From Streptomyces sp. B3I8 (lineage in GTDB: Bacteria > Actinomycetota > Actinomycetes > Streptomycetales > Streptomycetaceae): a DNA stretch of 64,000 bases. Shown here piece after piece: positions 36,213 to 44,095 of the stretch. Location of the stretch: positions 248,001-312,000 of the forward strand of contig NZ_JAUSYN010000001.1 in the NCBI RefSeq assembly GCF_030816915.1, given 5' to 3'. Below the pieces are notes generated by a model. That model was given only the letters and a program-made list of their open reading frames with translations, had not been told where the DNA came from and searched no databases. The position numbers and the translations under genes were made by a program. Within the stretch, counting starts at the first letter, position 1, and each line of letters opens with the position of its first letter.

Positions 36213-36225
36213 TTGGCACTGCCAG
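36213..36225 (+). promoter_or_regulatory. TTGGCACTGCCAG site upstream of the protoglobin gene
   Basis: One mismatch from the perfect palindrome TTGGCACTGCCAA and in the same orientation to its gene as the other two copies. It is 107 nt before the protoglobin ATG. A pyrimidine-rich stretch (36127-36172, repeated CCGCCTCC) precedes it. Confidence 0.7.
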
Positions 36226-36331
36226 TTATTTGGTCGCGTGTGGCGACCCCCGTGGAGACTCGGAGGCGGGCCGCAGCGCTGCCCGGCGCCCCTGTCCTCG
36301 TCGCGGGATCCAGGAGACACCAGGAGCAGTG

Positions 36332-36919
36332 ATGAGCGAAGCGACCGTTCCCGGATACCGTTACGGTGATTCCGCACTCCCGGCATCGCCGGTGTCCGTC
36401 GAGGAGCTCGACAGGCTGAAGTCGGCCGTCCTGTTCGGCGAGGCCGACGAGGCCGCGCTGCGGCAGGCGTGGCAGGTGCTGGAGAGCCAGGTCGAGGCGG
36501 TCCTCGACGTCTGGTACGGCTTCGTGGGGGCGAACGAGCACCTGGTGGCCTACTTCTCCACGCCGGAGGGCGAGCCGATCGGCGCCTACCTCGACGCGGT
36601 GCGCCACCGTTTCGGCAAGTGGATCGAGGACACCTGCACGCGGCCCTACGACGCCGAGTGGCTCGCGTACCAGGAGGAGATCGCCGTGCGGCACACGCCG
36701 GCGAAGAAGAACCACACCGACCACGTGGCCTCGGTCCACAATGTGTCGATGCGTTACATGGTGGCCTTCATCTACCCCATCACCGCCACCATCCGGCCCT
36801 TCCTGGCCGCCGGCGGCCACTCCGAGGAGGAGGTCGAGGCCATGTTCCAGGCCTGGTTCAAGTCCATCACCCTCCAGGTCGCCCTCTGGACGCGCCCGTA
36901 CCTCACCGAGGGCTGGTGA
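36332..36919 (+). CDS. Protoglobin (single-domain heme sensor-type globin)
   Basis: A 195-residue globin of the protoglobin family, the same length as the Methanosarcina acetivorans protein. The N-terminal GYRYGD extension, SVEELDRLKSAVLF, and the proximal His121 in IAVRHTPAKKNHTD are diagnostic; the aromatic-rich WYGFVG segment would line the distal pocket. It binds heme and gases such as O2, CO or NO. There is no fused output domain, so it may detoxify, store or sense gas through a partner. It is monocistronic with a strong terminator, and its promoter carries the motif shared with the FkbH operon and the SARP gene. Confidence 0.9.
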   Translation: MSEATVPGYRYGDSALPASPVSVEELDRLKSAVLFGEADEAALRQAWQVLESQVEAVLDVWYGFVGANEHLVAYFSTPEGEPIGAYLDAVRHRFGKWIEDTCTRPYDAEWLAYQEEIAVRHTPAKKNHTDHVASVHNVSMRYMVAFIYPITATIRPFLAAGGHSEEEVEAMFQAWFKSITLQVALWTRPYLTEGW

Positions 36920-36939
36920 GCCGGACTCCCGCACACCGT

Positions 36940-36976
36940 CCGTGGCCGGCCGTGTCCTGACACCGGCCGGCCACGG
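36940..36976 (+). terminator. Strong 13-bp hairpin after the protoglobin gene
   Basis: CCGTGGCCGGCCG (36940-36952) pairs exactly with CGGCCGGCCACGG (36964-36976) over an 11-nt loop, 21 nt after the stop. Confidence 0.8.
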
Positions 36977-37101
36977 CGCTTCACGGGGCCACGGGCACTG
37001 CCGGTCCGAGGATCCGGGCAGGACACGCGGCAGGGTGCCGTGCCCGGCCCTGCCGGCGTCGTACCCGGATCCTCGTGACGGCCCGCCGCCGGGCAGGGGG
37101 A

Positions 37102-37662
37102 TCAGCGTGCTGCCGCCTCCAGGGCCTTCCGGTAGACAACGAAGTCGCATGCCGTGGCGAGGTGCGGGGCGAGCTGCGGATGGAAGTCCTCGATCGCCCC
37201 GGTGCGGCCGGCCCGGTATCCGATGCGCGTGTACCACTCGTCGAGGAAGACCTTGGACGGGTGCGACCACGCGCGGGGCACGAGCAGTTCGAGCTGCATC
37301 GCCTCGAGTCCCCGCAGTGCGCTTTCCCGTTCGGCGAACCTCACCAGCGCACGGCCGATCCCCGTCCCGCGCCGTTCGGGCGCCGCCGCCAGCATGCCGA
37401 ACTCGCCGGTGTGTCCGTCCAGCCGCCGGATCCGCACGCACCCGACGAGTTCCCCTTCCACGCGCGCCACCGCCATCTCGCCCGCCCGGGTGAACGACTC
37501 GACCTCCTCCGGCGAGGTCCGCGTCGTTCCCTGCGCCCACAATCCCTTCTCGGCCTCCTCGTAGACCTCGTTGATCAGCTCCGTGACCGAGGACATCAGG
37601 CGGAGGTCGCGGGCCTGCGCCGAAGACAGCCAGGTGATGTCGGTTACGTTCTCGCGGTCCAT
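37102..37662 (-). CDS. GNAT family N-acetyltransferase
   Basis: A 186-residue acetyltransferase. The acetyl-CoA-binding motif A is FGMLAAAPERRGTGIGRALVRFAER (R-x-x-G-x-G/A form RRGTGIG), followed by LELLVPRAWSHPSKVFLDEWYTRIGYR, the alpha4-beta6 hallmark WYxRxGY. The N-terminal helix EVYEEAEKGLW fits the small-molecule GNAT type. AAGGAG is 8 nt before ATG 37662, which is why the longer reading from 37794 was not chosen. The substrate is unknown. It stands alone between the protoglobin terminator and a MITE. Confidence 0.9.
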   Translation of the reverse strand: MDRENVTDITWLSSAQARDLRLMSSVTELINEVYEEAEKGLWAQGTTRTSPEEVESFTRAGEMAVARVEGELVGCVRIRRLDGHTGEFGMLAAAPERRGTGIGRALVRFAERESALRGLEAMQLELLVPRAWSHPSKVFLDEWYTRIGYRAGRTGAIEDFHPQLAPHLATACDFVVYRKALEAAAR

Positions 37663-37808
37663 ACCATGCTCCTTGAACTGTGGCCGGTCTCGTTCCGGGA
37701 ACGCCCGGGGCCGGCCCGTCGTGCCGTACCTCTCTCGTGTGAGGCCCGCCGCCCCCGGCGCCGCGCTCACGTCCTGTCCCGGCGGCCCGGTCACCGCCCC
37801 TGCGGGTC

Positions 37809-38048
37809 AGGGCCTGTTGGGAAAGTCCCGTCGTCCGCCCGGAGGGCGGGCCTGCGGCGTCAGGTGCGTGCTCCGGGGGTCCCCCCTGCTCGAAGAGCTC
37901 GGGGGCCGGGCCCAGGCGCTCGTACCGGATGTACTCGGGTCTGGGCCCGGTACGGCGAGTGGAGGTCCCCCTGCCCGAGCGAAGCCGAGAACTCGGGGGA
38001 GCGTGCACGGCGTCGCGGGGCAGGCCGGACTTTCGCAACAGGCCCTAC
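37809..38048. mobile_element. MITE-like element with 20-bp terminal inverted repeats
   Basis: The ends AGGGCCTGTTGGGAAAGTCC (37809-37828) and GGACTTTCGCAACAGGCCCT (38029-38048) are inverted repeats with one mismatch. The 240-bp interior has no gene but holds two further inverted segments (CTCGAAGAGCTCGGGGGCCGGGCCCAGGCGCTCGTACCGGATGTACTCGGGTCTGGGCCC region), able to fold into a long hairpin. Such short elements, mobilised by an IS elsewhere, are common in Streptomyces. It lies 7 bp from the end of the SnoaL-like gene. Confidence 0.8.
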
Positions 38049-38054
38049 CGGAGT

Positions 38055-38441
38055 TCAGACGAAGAAGGCGTTCATCCCCGGCACGTCGGAGAGATAGGTC
38101 TCGATCTCCGCGATCCTGCCGTCGCGTACACGGCAGACCGTGGAGAGGTGTTCGTCGAGGACGACGTCACCGCGGCGCGCTGTGTTGTGCAGGGACAGCG
38201 CCATGTTCTCGCGGCTGACGAGGATGTGCAGCAGTTCGAACCGCACACCGTAGGAAGCGATCTTCCGGACGTGCTCGACGACGGCCTCGGCACCCTCCAC
38301 CGTGCCGGAGACGGTGTTGTCCCCGGGAAGCGTCCAGGTGACGTCGTCGTGCAGCAGCAGGCGGACGGCCTCCCAGTCACCGGCGGTGAGGGCGGCGTGG
38401 AAGCGCTGTCCGAGTGCGCGGGCTGCGTCGTTCGCGGTCAT
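38055..38441 (-). CDS. SnoaL/NTF2-like protein
   Basis: A 128-residue nuclear-transport-factor-2-like protein. FHAALTAGDWEAVRLLLHDDVTWTLPGDNTVSG is the standard opening helix-strand part, followed by EGAEAVVEHVRKIASYG and CRVRDGRIAEIETYLSDVPGMNAFF. These proteins act as isomerases, hydrolases or ligand binders; the conserved acid-base pair cannot be fixed here. ATG 38441 is taken; GTG 38450 in frame is an alternative. It is divergent from a TetR-type gene with a clear inverted repeat between, so it is probably under that regulator's control. Confidence 0.85.
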   Translation of the reverse strand: MTANDAARALGQRFHAALTAGDWEAVRLLLHDDVTWTLPGDNTVSGTVEGAEAVVEHVRKIASYGVRFELLHILVSRENMALSLHNTARRGDVVLDEHLSTVCRVRDGRIAEIETYLSDVPGMNAFFV

Positions 38442-38469
38442 GGCGGTCACCGTTCTGTCGGGCTGCTCA

Positions 38470-38495
38470 CTTAAAGCAGAGTTCTACGCTTTAAG
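38470..38495. promoter_or_regulatory. TetR-type operator CTTAAAGC-N10-GCTTTAAG
   Basis: A perfect 8-bp inverted repeat with 10-bp spacer in the 110-bp divergent region. A second, weaker repeat, ACTCTTTGCCTTAGAGT (38530-38546), lies 6 nt before the TetR start. Likely binding sites for the neighbouring regulator. Confidence 0.7.
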
Positions 38496-38551
38496 AGCCA
38501 CCCTAACCGCACCTCTGCCTAACGCACAACTCTTTGCCTTAGAGTGGGCGC

Positions 38552-39112
38552 ATGGACACAGGAACCCCGGCCAGACGGCCCGGCGGGCGCAGCAGCCGCG
38601 TCCGCGCCGCGGTGCACGACGCCGTCGTCGCGCTGGTGGCCGAGCACGGCGCCGACCAGGTGACCTTCCCCGCCGTGGCCCGGCGGGCGGGCGTCAACTC
38701 CAGTACCCTTTACCGGCGTTGGGGGACACTCGCCGCGCTCATGGCGGATGTCGCCGAGGACCGGACGGCGGCCGCCCCCGAACCCGTCGGTCACCTGCGC
38801 ACGGACCTGGAGAACCAGGCGGTGTGGACGCTGGCCGAACTCTCCCGCCCCGGAGGGGTCGCGTTCTTCCGCGCCGAGGTCGCCTCCGACGTCGACGAAC
38901 GCAGGGCCGGCCTGCGCGAATGCCTGCGGCGGGTCAGCGTCCGCTTCCGGGACGTCCTCGACGCGGCGGCCGAACGGGGCGAGAAGCCGCCTTCGCTCGA
39001 GCAGGTGCTCGACCGGGTCGTGGCCCCCCTCTACTTCCACGTCGTCTTCTCACTGCCGGACACGGACGACGCGTACGCCCGGAGCCTGGTCACCGCATTG
39101 CTGACCGGCTGA
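38552..39112 (+). CDS. TetR/AcrR family regulator
   Basis: A 186-residue regulator. The N-terminal helix-turn-helix is VHDAVVALVAEHGADQVTFPAVARRAGVNSSTLYRRWGTLAALMADV, a canonical TetR_N domain; the C-terminal part (LRTDLENQAVWTLAELSRPGGVAFFRAEVASDV) resembles the TetR_C ligand-binding domains of the MftR/AcrR kind. It is divergent from the SnoaL-like gene and probably represses that gene and itself via the inverted repeats between them. The ligand is unknown. Confidence 0.92.
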   Translation: MDTGTPARRPGGRSSRVRAAVHDAVVALVAEHGADQVTFPAVARRAGVNSSTLYRRWGTLAALMADVAEDRTAAAPEPVGHLRTDLENQAVWTLAELSRPGGVAFFRAEVASDVDERRAGLRECLRRVSVRFRDVLDAAAERGEKPPSLEQVLDRVVAPLYFHVVFSLPDTDDAYARSLVTALLTG

Positions 39113-39610
39113 TCGGGGCCCGGCACCGCTCAGTACCCGGGCCCCGGCCGGACCGGCCACCCACCCCGGGGACCGGACGTGCGGGGCGCGGGGTGACCGT
39201 CCGTCGCGGAAGGGACGGTTGAGCGGCCACCCTCGTCCTCCGCCGCGCCGTGAGCACCGCGGGACACGCCCCACACCCTTACTACGCCGGGGGCGGCGGA
39301 CCGGTTCACCGAAGAGCCGGGAGATCCGCCACGACCGCACCGCGGTCGCGGCGTGATCGCACCGAGGGCCCGCACACGTGTCGTCTGCGTCATGGCCGGC
39401 GAATTTCTCGTGAAAGATCCCGGGCAGCGGGCAGTCGTACCGTCCCTACCGTCTGATTCAAGTGATGATCCATTCAGAATCGGCCAAGTATCGCGCAATA
39501 TCGGACCGTTGCCACTTGCCAGGATCGATTGCGAGTCAATATATTGGCACTGCCAAGCAGTAGTCGCCGTCGTCGCGTCATGAGTCGACGCGGCGTCTCG
39601 CGCGACGCGG
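39113..39610. other. Long leader before the SARP gene
   Basis: About 500 bp without a supported gene. From 39395 on the GC content drops, typical for a promoter region, and the last 70 bp hold the TTGGCACTGCCAA site. A hairpin near 39117-39150 (CCGGGCCCC...) could end the tetR transcript. Confidence 0.55.
39544..39556 (+). promoter_or_regulatory. Palindrome TTGGCACTGCCAA upstream of the SARP gene
   Basis: Perfect 13-bp palindrome, identical to the site before the FkbH operon, embedded in AATATATTGGCACTGCCAAGCAG 55 nt before the GTG. Its position before the regulator gene suggests autoregulation or control by an upstream regulator. Confidence 0.75.
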
Positions 39611-41566
39611 GTGGAAGACGAACGGACGCAAGTGAACGCACGTCACGGGCAGGACATGTGCTACCACGTGCTCGGCCCTCTCGAAGTACGGCGCGACGGG
39701 GAGTTGCTCGACCTGGGCCCCCGGCAGCGCAGGGTACTGCTGATCCGACTCCTGCTCGAGGACGGCAGGCCCGTCTCCCTGGCCGAGCTCGCCAAGTCCC
39801 TGTGGCAGGGCGACCGGCCGACGGCGGCGGTGTCCTCGATCCGCGCCCATGTCAGCCGACTGCGTGCGGTACTGGAGCCGGGCCGCGCGGGACGGCCGTC
39901 GGTGCTCGTCAGCGGGCCGGCGGGGTACGCGCTGCACGTGCCGCCGGAGGCCCGGGACACCACCGGGTTCGACCGGTCCGTCGGCCGGGCGCGCGAGGCC
40001 CTCGCGCAGGGGCGGCCGGCGCGGGCACGCCAGGAGGTGGACGCGGCGCTCGCGCTGTGGCGCGGCACCGCCCTCGGGGAGGCGGCCGACCACGCCTTCG
40101 CCCAGCAGGAGAAGTCCCGGCTCGGCTCCGCCCTCCAGGACGCCCGTGAGCTGCGCACCACCGTCCTGCTGCAACAGGGCGATCTGGAGCGGGCGGTGCA
40201 GGCGGCGGAGGAGCTCGTGGCCACCGCCCCGCTCAGGGAGGCCTCGTGGTCCCTCCTCATACGCGCCCTCTACGCGGCCGGGCGTTCCGTGGACTCGCTG
40301 AGCCAGTACGAGCGCTTCCGCGTCATGCTGGCCCGGGAGATGGGCCTCGACCCCAGCCCGGCGCTGCGGGAACTGCACACGGCGGTGCTGCGGCACGACA
40401 CGGCCGTCCTCGGGTCCCCCCGTCCGCCCGGCACGCTCGCGGCGTCCGCCCCCGCCCACCCGCCCGCCGCCACGCCCCTGGTGGGGCGCGACCTCGAACT
40501 CGCGCAGCTGAGCGGCCTGTGGGAGCCGTCCCGGCCCGGGCGCGCCCGGTGGGCGGTCGTGTCCGGCGAGCAGGGCACCGGCCGGTCCCGGCTGCTGGAC
40601 GAACTGGCGGCACGGGCATCGGAGTCCGGGCTCACCGTGGTCAGGACCCGGTACGGCCGGGAGGCGGCCGGCGGCGGGGCCCCCGCGTGCCCCGTCCTGC
40701 GGCTGCTGGACACCCTGTGCGGGGGCGGCCCGGACAGCGCCGGGTCCCTTCCCGACGAGGGCCGGGCGGGCGTGCCCACGCTCTGTCTGGTCGACGACCT
40801 CGACCGGGCTTCGCCGGGCGTCCATGACCGGCTGCGCCGGGCGGCCCCGGTCCTGCGGGACGCCCCCCTCGTCATCGTCTGCGCGGTGGGCGAGGGGCAG
40901 CCGCCCGCGCTCGACGCCCTTCTCGCGGAGCTGGCCCGCCTGGACACCACGTGGCTGCACCTCGCCCCGCTGGACGCCGGTGAGGTGGGCGAGCTGCTCG
41001 CGGCGCTCGGCGAGGACGCCGGGCCGGACCACGCGGTGGCCCTGCACCGGCGCAGCGCGGGCAACCCGTTCCTGCTGCACGAGTTGCTGAAGCTGCCGGC
41101 GCACCGGCGCACGGGCCCGGGGGCGGTCGTGCCGGCGGCCGTGCGCAGCATCGTCCAGGCCCAGCTCTCCGCGCTCCCCGCCGCGTGCCGGGCGATGCTC
41201 ACGCACGCCGCCGCCGACGGGGGGCGGCTCGACATAGACCTGGTGGCGCGGATGCGGGACGTGGAGCGGGAGCGGCTGCTCACGTCGATCGACGACGCGG
41301 TGACGGCCCGGCTGCTCGTCTGGCACGCCGACCGCACCGCTGCGGAGGGGCACTACCGGGTGCCCGAGCTCGTCGGCGACGTCCTGCTCGGCGCGCTGAC
41401 GCCGTCCTCCCGGCAACTGCTGCACGCCGCCTTCGCCCGCGCGCTCGACGGCCGGCCGGGGACCGACCCGGCGCGGCTGGCGGCCCATCTGGACGCGGCG
41501 GGCCCGATGGCTCCGGCGGCGGCTTCGCGCTCCGTCCGCCTCCCGCGCCGGAGCGCCGGCCACTGA
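39611..41566 (+). CDS. Large SARP-family transcriptional regulator (BTAD plus AAA domain)
   Basis: A 651-residue activator. Residues 15-110 form the OmpR-like winged helix (YHVLGPLEVRRDG, LGPRQRRVLLIRLLLEDGRPVSLAELAKSLW, VSSIRAHVSRLRAVLEPG); residues 115-255 are the bacterial transcriptional activation domain (FDRSVGRAREALAQG, REASWSLLIRALYAAGRSVDSLSQYERFR). Residues 290-540 are AAA/NB-ARC-like with a P-loop variant VVSGEQGTGRSRLLDEL and a Walker B LCLVDDLDRA. Such regulators switch on biosynthetic clusters. Its promoter shares a palindrome with the FkbH operon and the protoglobin. ATG 39656 (MCYHVLGPL) is an alternative start. The end is short compared with regulators that carry TPR arrays. 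Confidence 0.92.
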   Translation: MEDERTQVNARHGQDMCYHVLGPLEVRRDGELLDLGPRQRRVLLIRLLLEDGRPVSLAELAKSLWQGDRPTAAVSSIRAHVSRLRAVLEPGRAGRPSVLVSGPAGYALHVPPEARDTTGFDRSVGRAREALAQGRPARARQEVDAALALWRGTALGEAADHAFAQQEKSRLGSALQDARELRTTVLLQQGDLERAVQAAEELVATAPLREASWSLLIRALYAAGRSVDSLSQYERFRVMLAREMGLDPSPALRELHTAVLRHDTAVLGSPRPPGTLAASAPAHPPAATPLVGRDLELAQLSGLWEPSRPGRARWAVVSGEQGTGRSRLLDELAARASESGLTVVRTRYGREAAGGGAPACPVLRLLDTLCGGGPDSAGSLPDEGRAGVPTLCLVDDLDRASPGVHDRLRRAAPVLRDAPLVIVCAVGEGQPPALDALLAELARLDTTWLHLAPLDAGEVGELLAALGEDAGPDHAVALHRRSAGNPFLLHELLKLPAHRRTGPGAVVPAAVRSIVQAQLSALPAACRAMLTHAAADGGRLDIDLVARMRDVERERLLTSIDDAVTARLLVWHADRTAAEGHYRVPELVGDVLLGALTPSSRQLLHAAFARALDGRPGTDPARLAAHLDAAGPMAPAAASRSVRLPRRSAGH

Positions 41567-41635
41567 CCCGACCGACCGTATCCGCACCATCTGCCACCGC
41601 CCGGGGTGATGCCCGCGGGCGCGGAGGGGAAGTAC

Positions 41636-43084
41636 ATGTCCGACCAGCAGCGCAGTTCCGGTGAGGCGTCCGGGCGAGGAGGCGCGGCCGCGCGTTCGCC
41701 CGGCACGCGGTCCGCGGCCGTCCGGCCGGGGGGTGACGACGAGGCCAGGGCGGTCTCGCCGGAGCGGGCACCCGAGGAGGGCGCCCGGCCCGGTGGCGCC
41801 GTCCCGCCCTCCGGGGCGCGGGACGGGGACGCGGTGGGCCCGGACGGGCGGTCCGGGGCCGGAACGGTGTCCGGTACGCGCACCGGCACGGCGTCCGGCA
41901 CGGGCGGGGGCGCCCCCGCCCGCCGGGAGGTGGACCGGGCGGGTCCGACGGGGGCTCCCGCGTCCGCGTCCCGGGAGGCCGCGGGGGCCCCGGCAGGCGC
42001 CGCCGCCACGCCGACGGGCCCCGCCACCTCGGTAAGCACGACCGCCACCTCGGCAAGCACGACCGCCACTGCGGCACGCACCACCGCCGGGGCACCGGGG
42101 AGAACCGCCACCGCCACGGCCCCGGGGAAGACCGTCGCCACGACGGCGGGCGCGGCCGGTGCGGGTGGTGCCGTCGGCGCGGCCGGTGCCGTCGGTGGGC
42201 GGGGCGCGGGTGCCGTGGCGGCGGCGGGTTCCGGTGACGGTCCCTCCGGGCCCGACGAGAGCGGTCACGGGCCGAGGAAGCCCGTGCTGGCCGGTGCCGC
42301 GTTGGCGGGCGCGCTGCTCATCGCGCTGCCACTGCTGATGATGGCGACCAATGACGACAAGGACCACCGCCAGAAGGTCACTGCCGCGGGCGTCTCCGAC
42401 ACCGTCGTCGACGGCGGGGACTCCCCGGCGGGCGCCTTCGTGGCCGAGTCCCCGTCTGCGACGGCGACGAAGAAGAAGCGCGAGACGCCGGGGAAGGAGG
42501 CGGCGCGCGAGGGGCGGCCGGAGAGTTCGCCCGCCGCTCCCCCGGCCTCCGCCACAACGGGCACGGCGGCGCGGAAGCAGGCGCGGAGGAAGGCGCCGTC
42601 CACTCTGCCGGCCGTCCTGACGAAGGTGCTGATCAGGAACCACACGAACGGCACGTGCGTGGACATTCCCGGTTATTCCAGCGGTGCCGCCGACGGCCCG
42701 GTCATCCAGGCCGACTGCGACGGCTCACCGGACGACAACCAGCTCTGGAACGTGGAGAAGCGGTATGCCGGCGCGGGCCCGGGCGGGGCGCCCCTGTTCC
42801 AGATCCGCAACGTCATGGACAGCATGTGTCTGGACCTGCCCGACTTCGGGGGTGTGGACGCCGGCACCAAGGTCACGGAGTTCTCGTGCGACGGCACCAA
42901 GGGCGACAACCAGCTCTGGTGGCTGGACCGGCAGGCGGCCGGGAAGTACTGGGTGCGCAACGCCGCCGCCGGCAACATGTGTCTGGACGCCGACGGCCGT
43001 GACGACAGCACGCGCGACCTGCTGGTCTCGCCGTGCGCCCCGGAGAACCTGAACAACCACGAGTGGACGATCAGCCGTCCCTGA
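41636..43084 (+). CDS. Membrane-anchored ricin-type lectin with long disordered N-terminus
   Basis: A 482-residue protein. ATG 41636 has GGAGGGG upstream. Residues 1-210 are disordered, rich in Gly, Ala, Thr and Pro with short repeats (TSASTTAT). One membrane helix follows (VLAGAALAGALLIALPLLMMA, about residues 220-240), then an extracellular spacer rich in Ala, Lys and Arg (KKKRETPGKEAAREGRPE), and residues 325-482 form a ricin B-type beta-trefoil with the expected CVDIPG, NQLWN, CLDLPD, NQLWWLD, CLDADG and HEWTI motifs. It should bind a glycan outside the cell with a cytoplasmic tail inside. Confidence 0.85.
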   Translation: MSDQQRSSGEASGRGGAAARSPGTRSAAVRPGGDDEARAVSPERAPEEGARPGGAVPPSGARDGDAVGPDGRSGAGTVSGTRTGTASGTGGGAPARREVDRAGPTGAPASASREAAGAPAGAAATPTGPATSVSTTATSASTTATAARTTAGAPGRTATATAPGKTVATTAGAAGAGGAVGAAGAVGGRGAGAVAAAGSGDGPSGPDESGHGPRKPVLAGAALAGALLIALPLLMMATNDDKDHRQKVTAAGVSDTVVDGGDSPAGAFVAESPSATATKKKRETPGKEAAREGRPESSPAAPPASATTGTAARKQARRKAPSTLPAVLTKVLIRNHTNGTCVDIPGYSSGAADGPVIQADCDGSPDDNQLWNVEKRYAGAGPGGAPLFQIRNVMDSMCLDLPDFGGVDAGTKVTEFSCDGTKGDNQLWWLDRQAAGKYWVRNAAAGNMCLDADGRDDSTRDLLVSPCAPENLNNHEWTISRP

Positions 43085-43098
43085 CCTCCCGCTCCCGT

Positions 43099-43133
43099 CC
43101 GCGGGGTCCGGTCCGTCGGGCCGGGCCCCGCGG
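43099..43133. terminator. Bidirectional terminator between convergent genes
   Basis: CCGCGGGGTCCGG (43099-43111) pairs with CCGGGCCCCGCGG (43121-43133) with one G-U pair and a 9-nt loop. It lies between the lectin gene and the minus-strand SseB-like gene. Confidence 0.75.
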
Positions 43134-43138
43134 CGTTC

Positions 43139-44024
43139 TCACCCGGCGTCCGGCGCCTCGGCCGGCGTACCGGCCGGCACCCGCTCCCGGGCGGTCTCCC
43201 CGGCCGACGACCGCTCCAGGCGGCGCAGGTCCTCCGGCCCGGCGGGGCGCGGGGCCGGGGCGGACGGGGCCCGCGCCTCCTCCCGCGCGGCGGCCCGGTC
43301 CAGGTCGGCGACGGCCGCCCGTAGTGCCTGCCCGGTGAGGAGCTGGGCCACCGGGGCGGAGGAGCTGAGGAACAGCACCTCGCTGCCGTCGGGCAGCCGG
43401 TCCAGGAGGTCCGTCACCGGCATCACCTCGTGCGGCGGCAGTCCGTCCGCCGCCAGTCGCGGCGAGGGCGAGAACACCGGCACGGCGGGCGTGCCGTCGG
43501 TGTGCCTCGGTGACGGCCGGGGCACCGGAGCCGTCGACGCAGACGGCGACCTCGGCGTCCGCGAGGACGAGCGCGAGAAGTTCCTCGTGGTCGTAGCCGG
43601 TGGCCACGATGCGGGCCGCCGCGTCCGCGGGGCCGGTGGGCTCGCCCCAGCCGTAGGCGTCCGGTGACGGCCGGTACTCCGGGTTCACCTCCCACTCGAC
43701 GATCTCGCCCTGCGGGTCGCTCCGCCAGCGGCCCAGAACGGCCCAGGCCGGCGGGATGTCGCCGTCGGCACCGTCCCAGTGCCGGTCCACCACCGACAGC
43801 CAGTGGTCCGGGGCGAGCCGGGCGGCGGTCACGAAGTCCTCCGGCGGCTCCCGGAAGCCCTCCTCGCCCCGCAGCACCGAGGAGGGGCCGCCCTGGGCGG
43901 CGGGCGCGGCCCCGGACGCGGGGTCCGGTGTGGTCCCGGGCAGCACGGGGCCGGGGCCGGATTCGGTGGCGATGACGGGGGCGGCCCCGGGCTCCTCGCC
44001 CGGCACCCCGAGGGGAGTGGTCAT
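43139..44024 (-). pseudogene. SseB-like / type VII secretion-associated protein, frameshifted copy
   Basis: The N-terminal part (from ATG 44024) has APDHWLSVVDRHWDG, WAVLGRWRSDPQGEIVEWEVNPEYRPSP and DAEVAVCVDGSGAP; then the frame is lost, and the continuation PAVPVFSPSPRL, VTDLLDRLPDGSEVLFLSSSAPVAQLL lies in another frame from about 43510. Aligned with its paralogue upstream, a single extra base near 43500-43530 explains the break. With the base removed the protein would be about 295 residues with the same SseB-N-like core. It is either a recent pseudogene or a sequencing error. It is the last gene of the giant-gene operon. Confidence 0.75.
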
Positions 44025-44095
44025 GCGGTCGGCTTCCTGTGCGGGTACGGAGGGGCGGGGGGCGTCGTCGTCCGCCCGGCCGGAGTGCGGGCGGC

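Noticed and set aside
39578..42643. 1,000-codon minus-strand frame opposite the SARP and lectin genes
   Set aside because: Shadow of two clear plus-strand genes; no family pattern.
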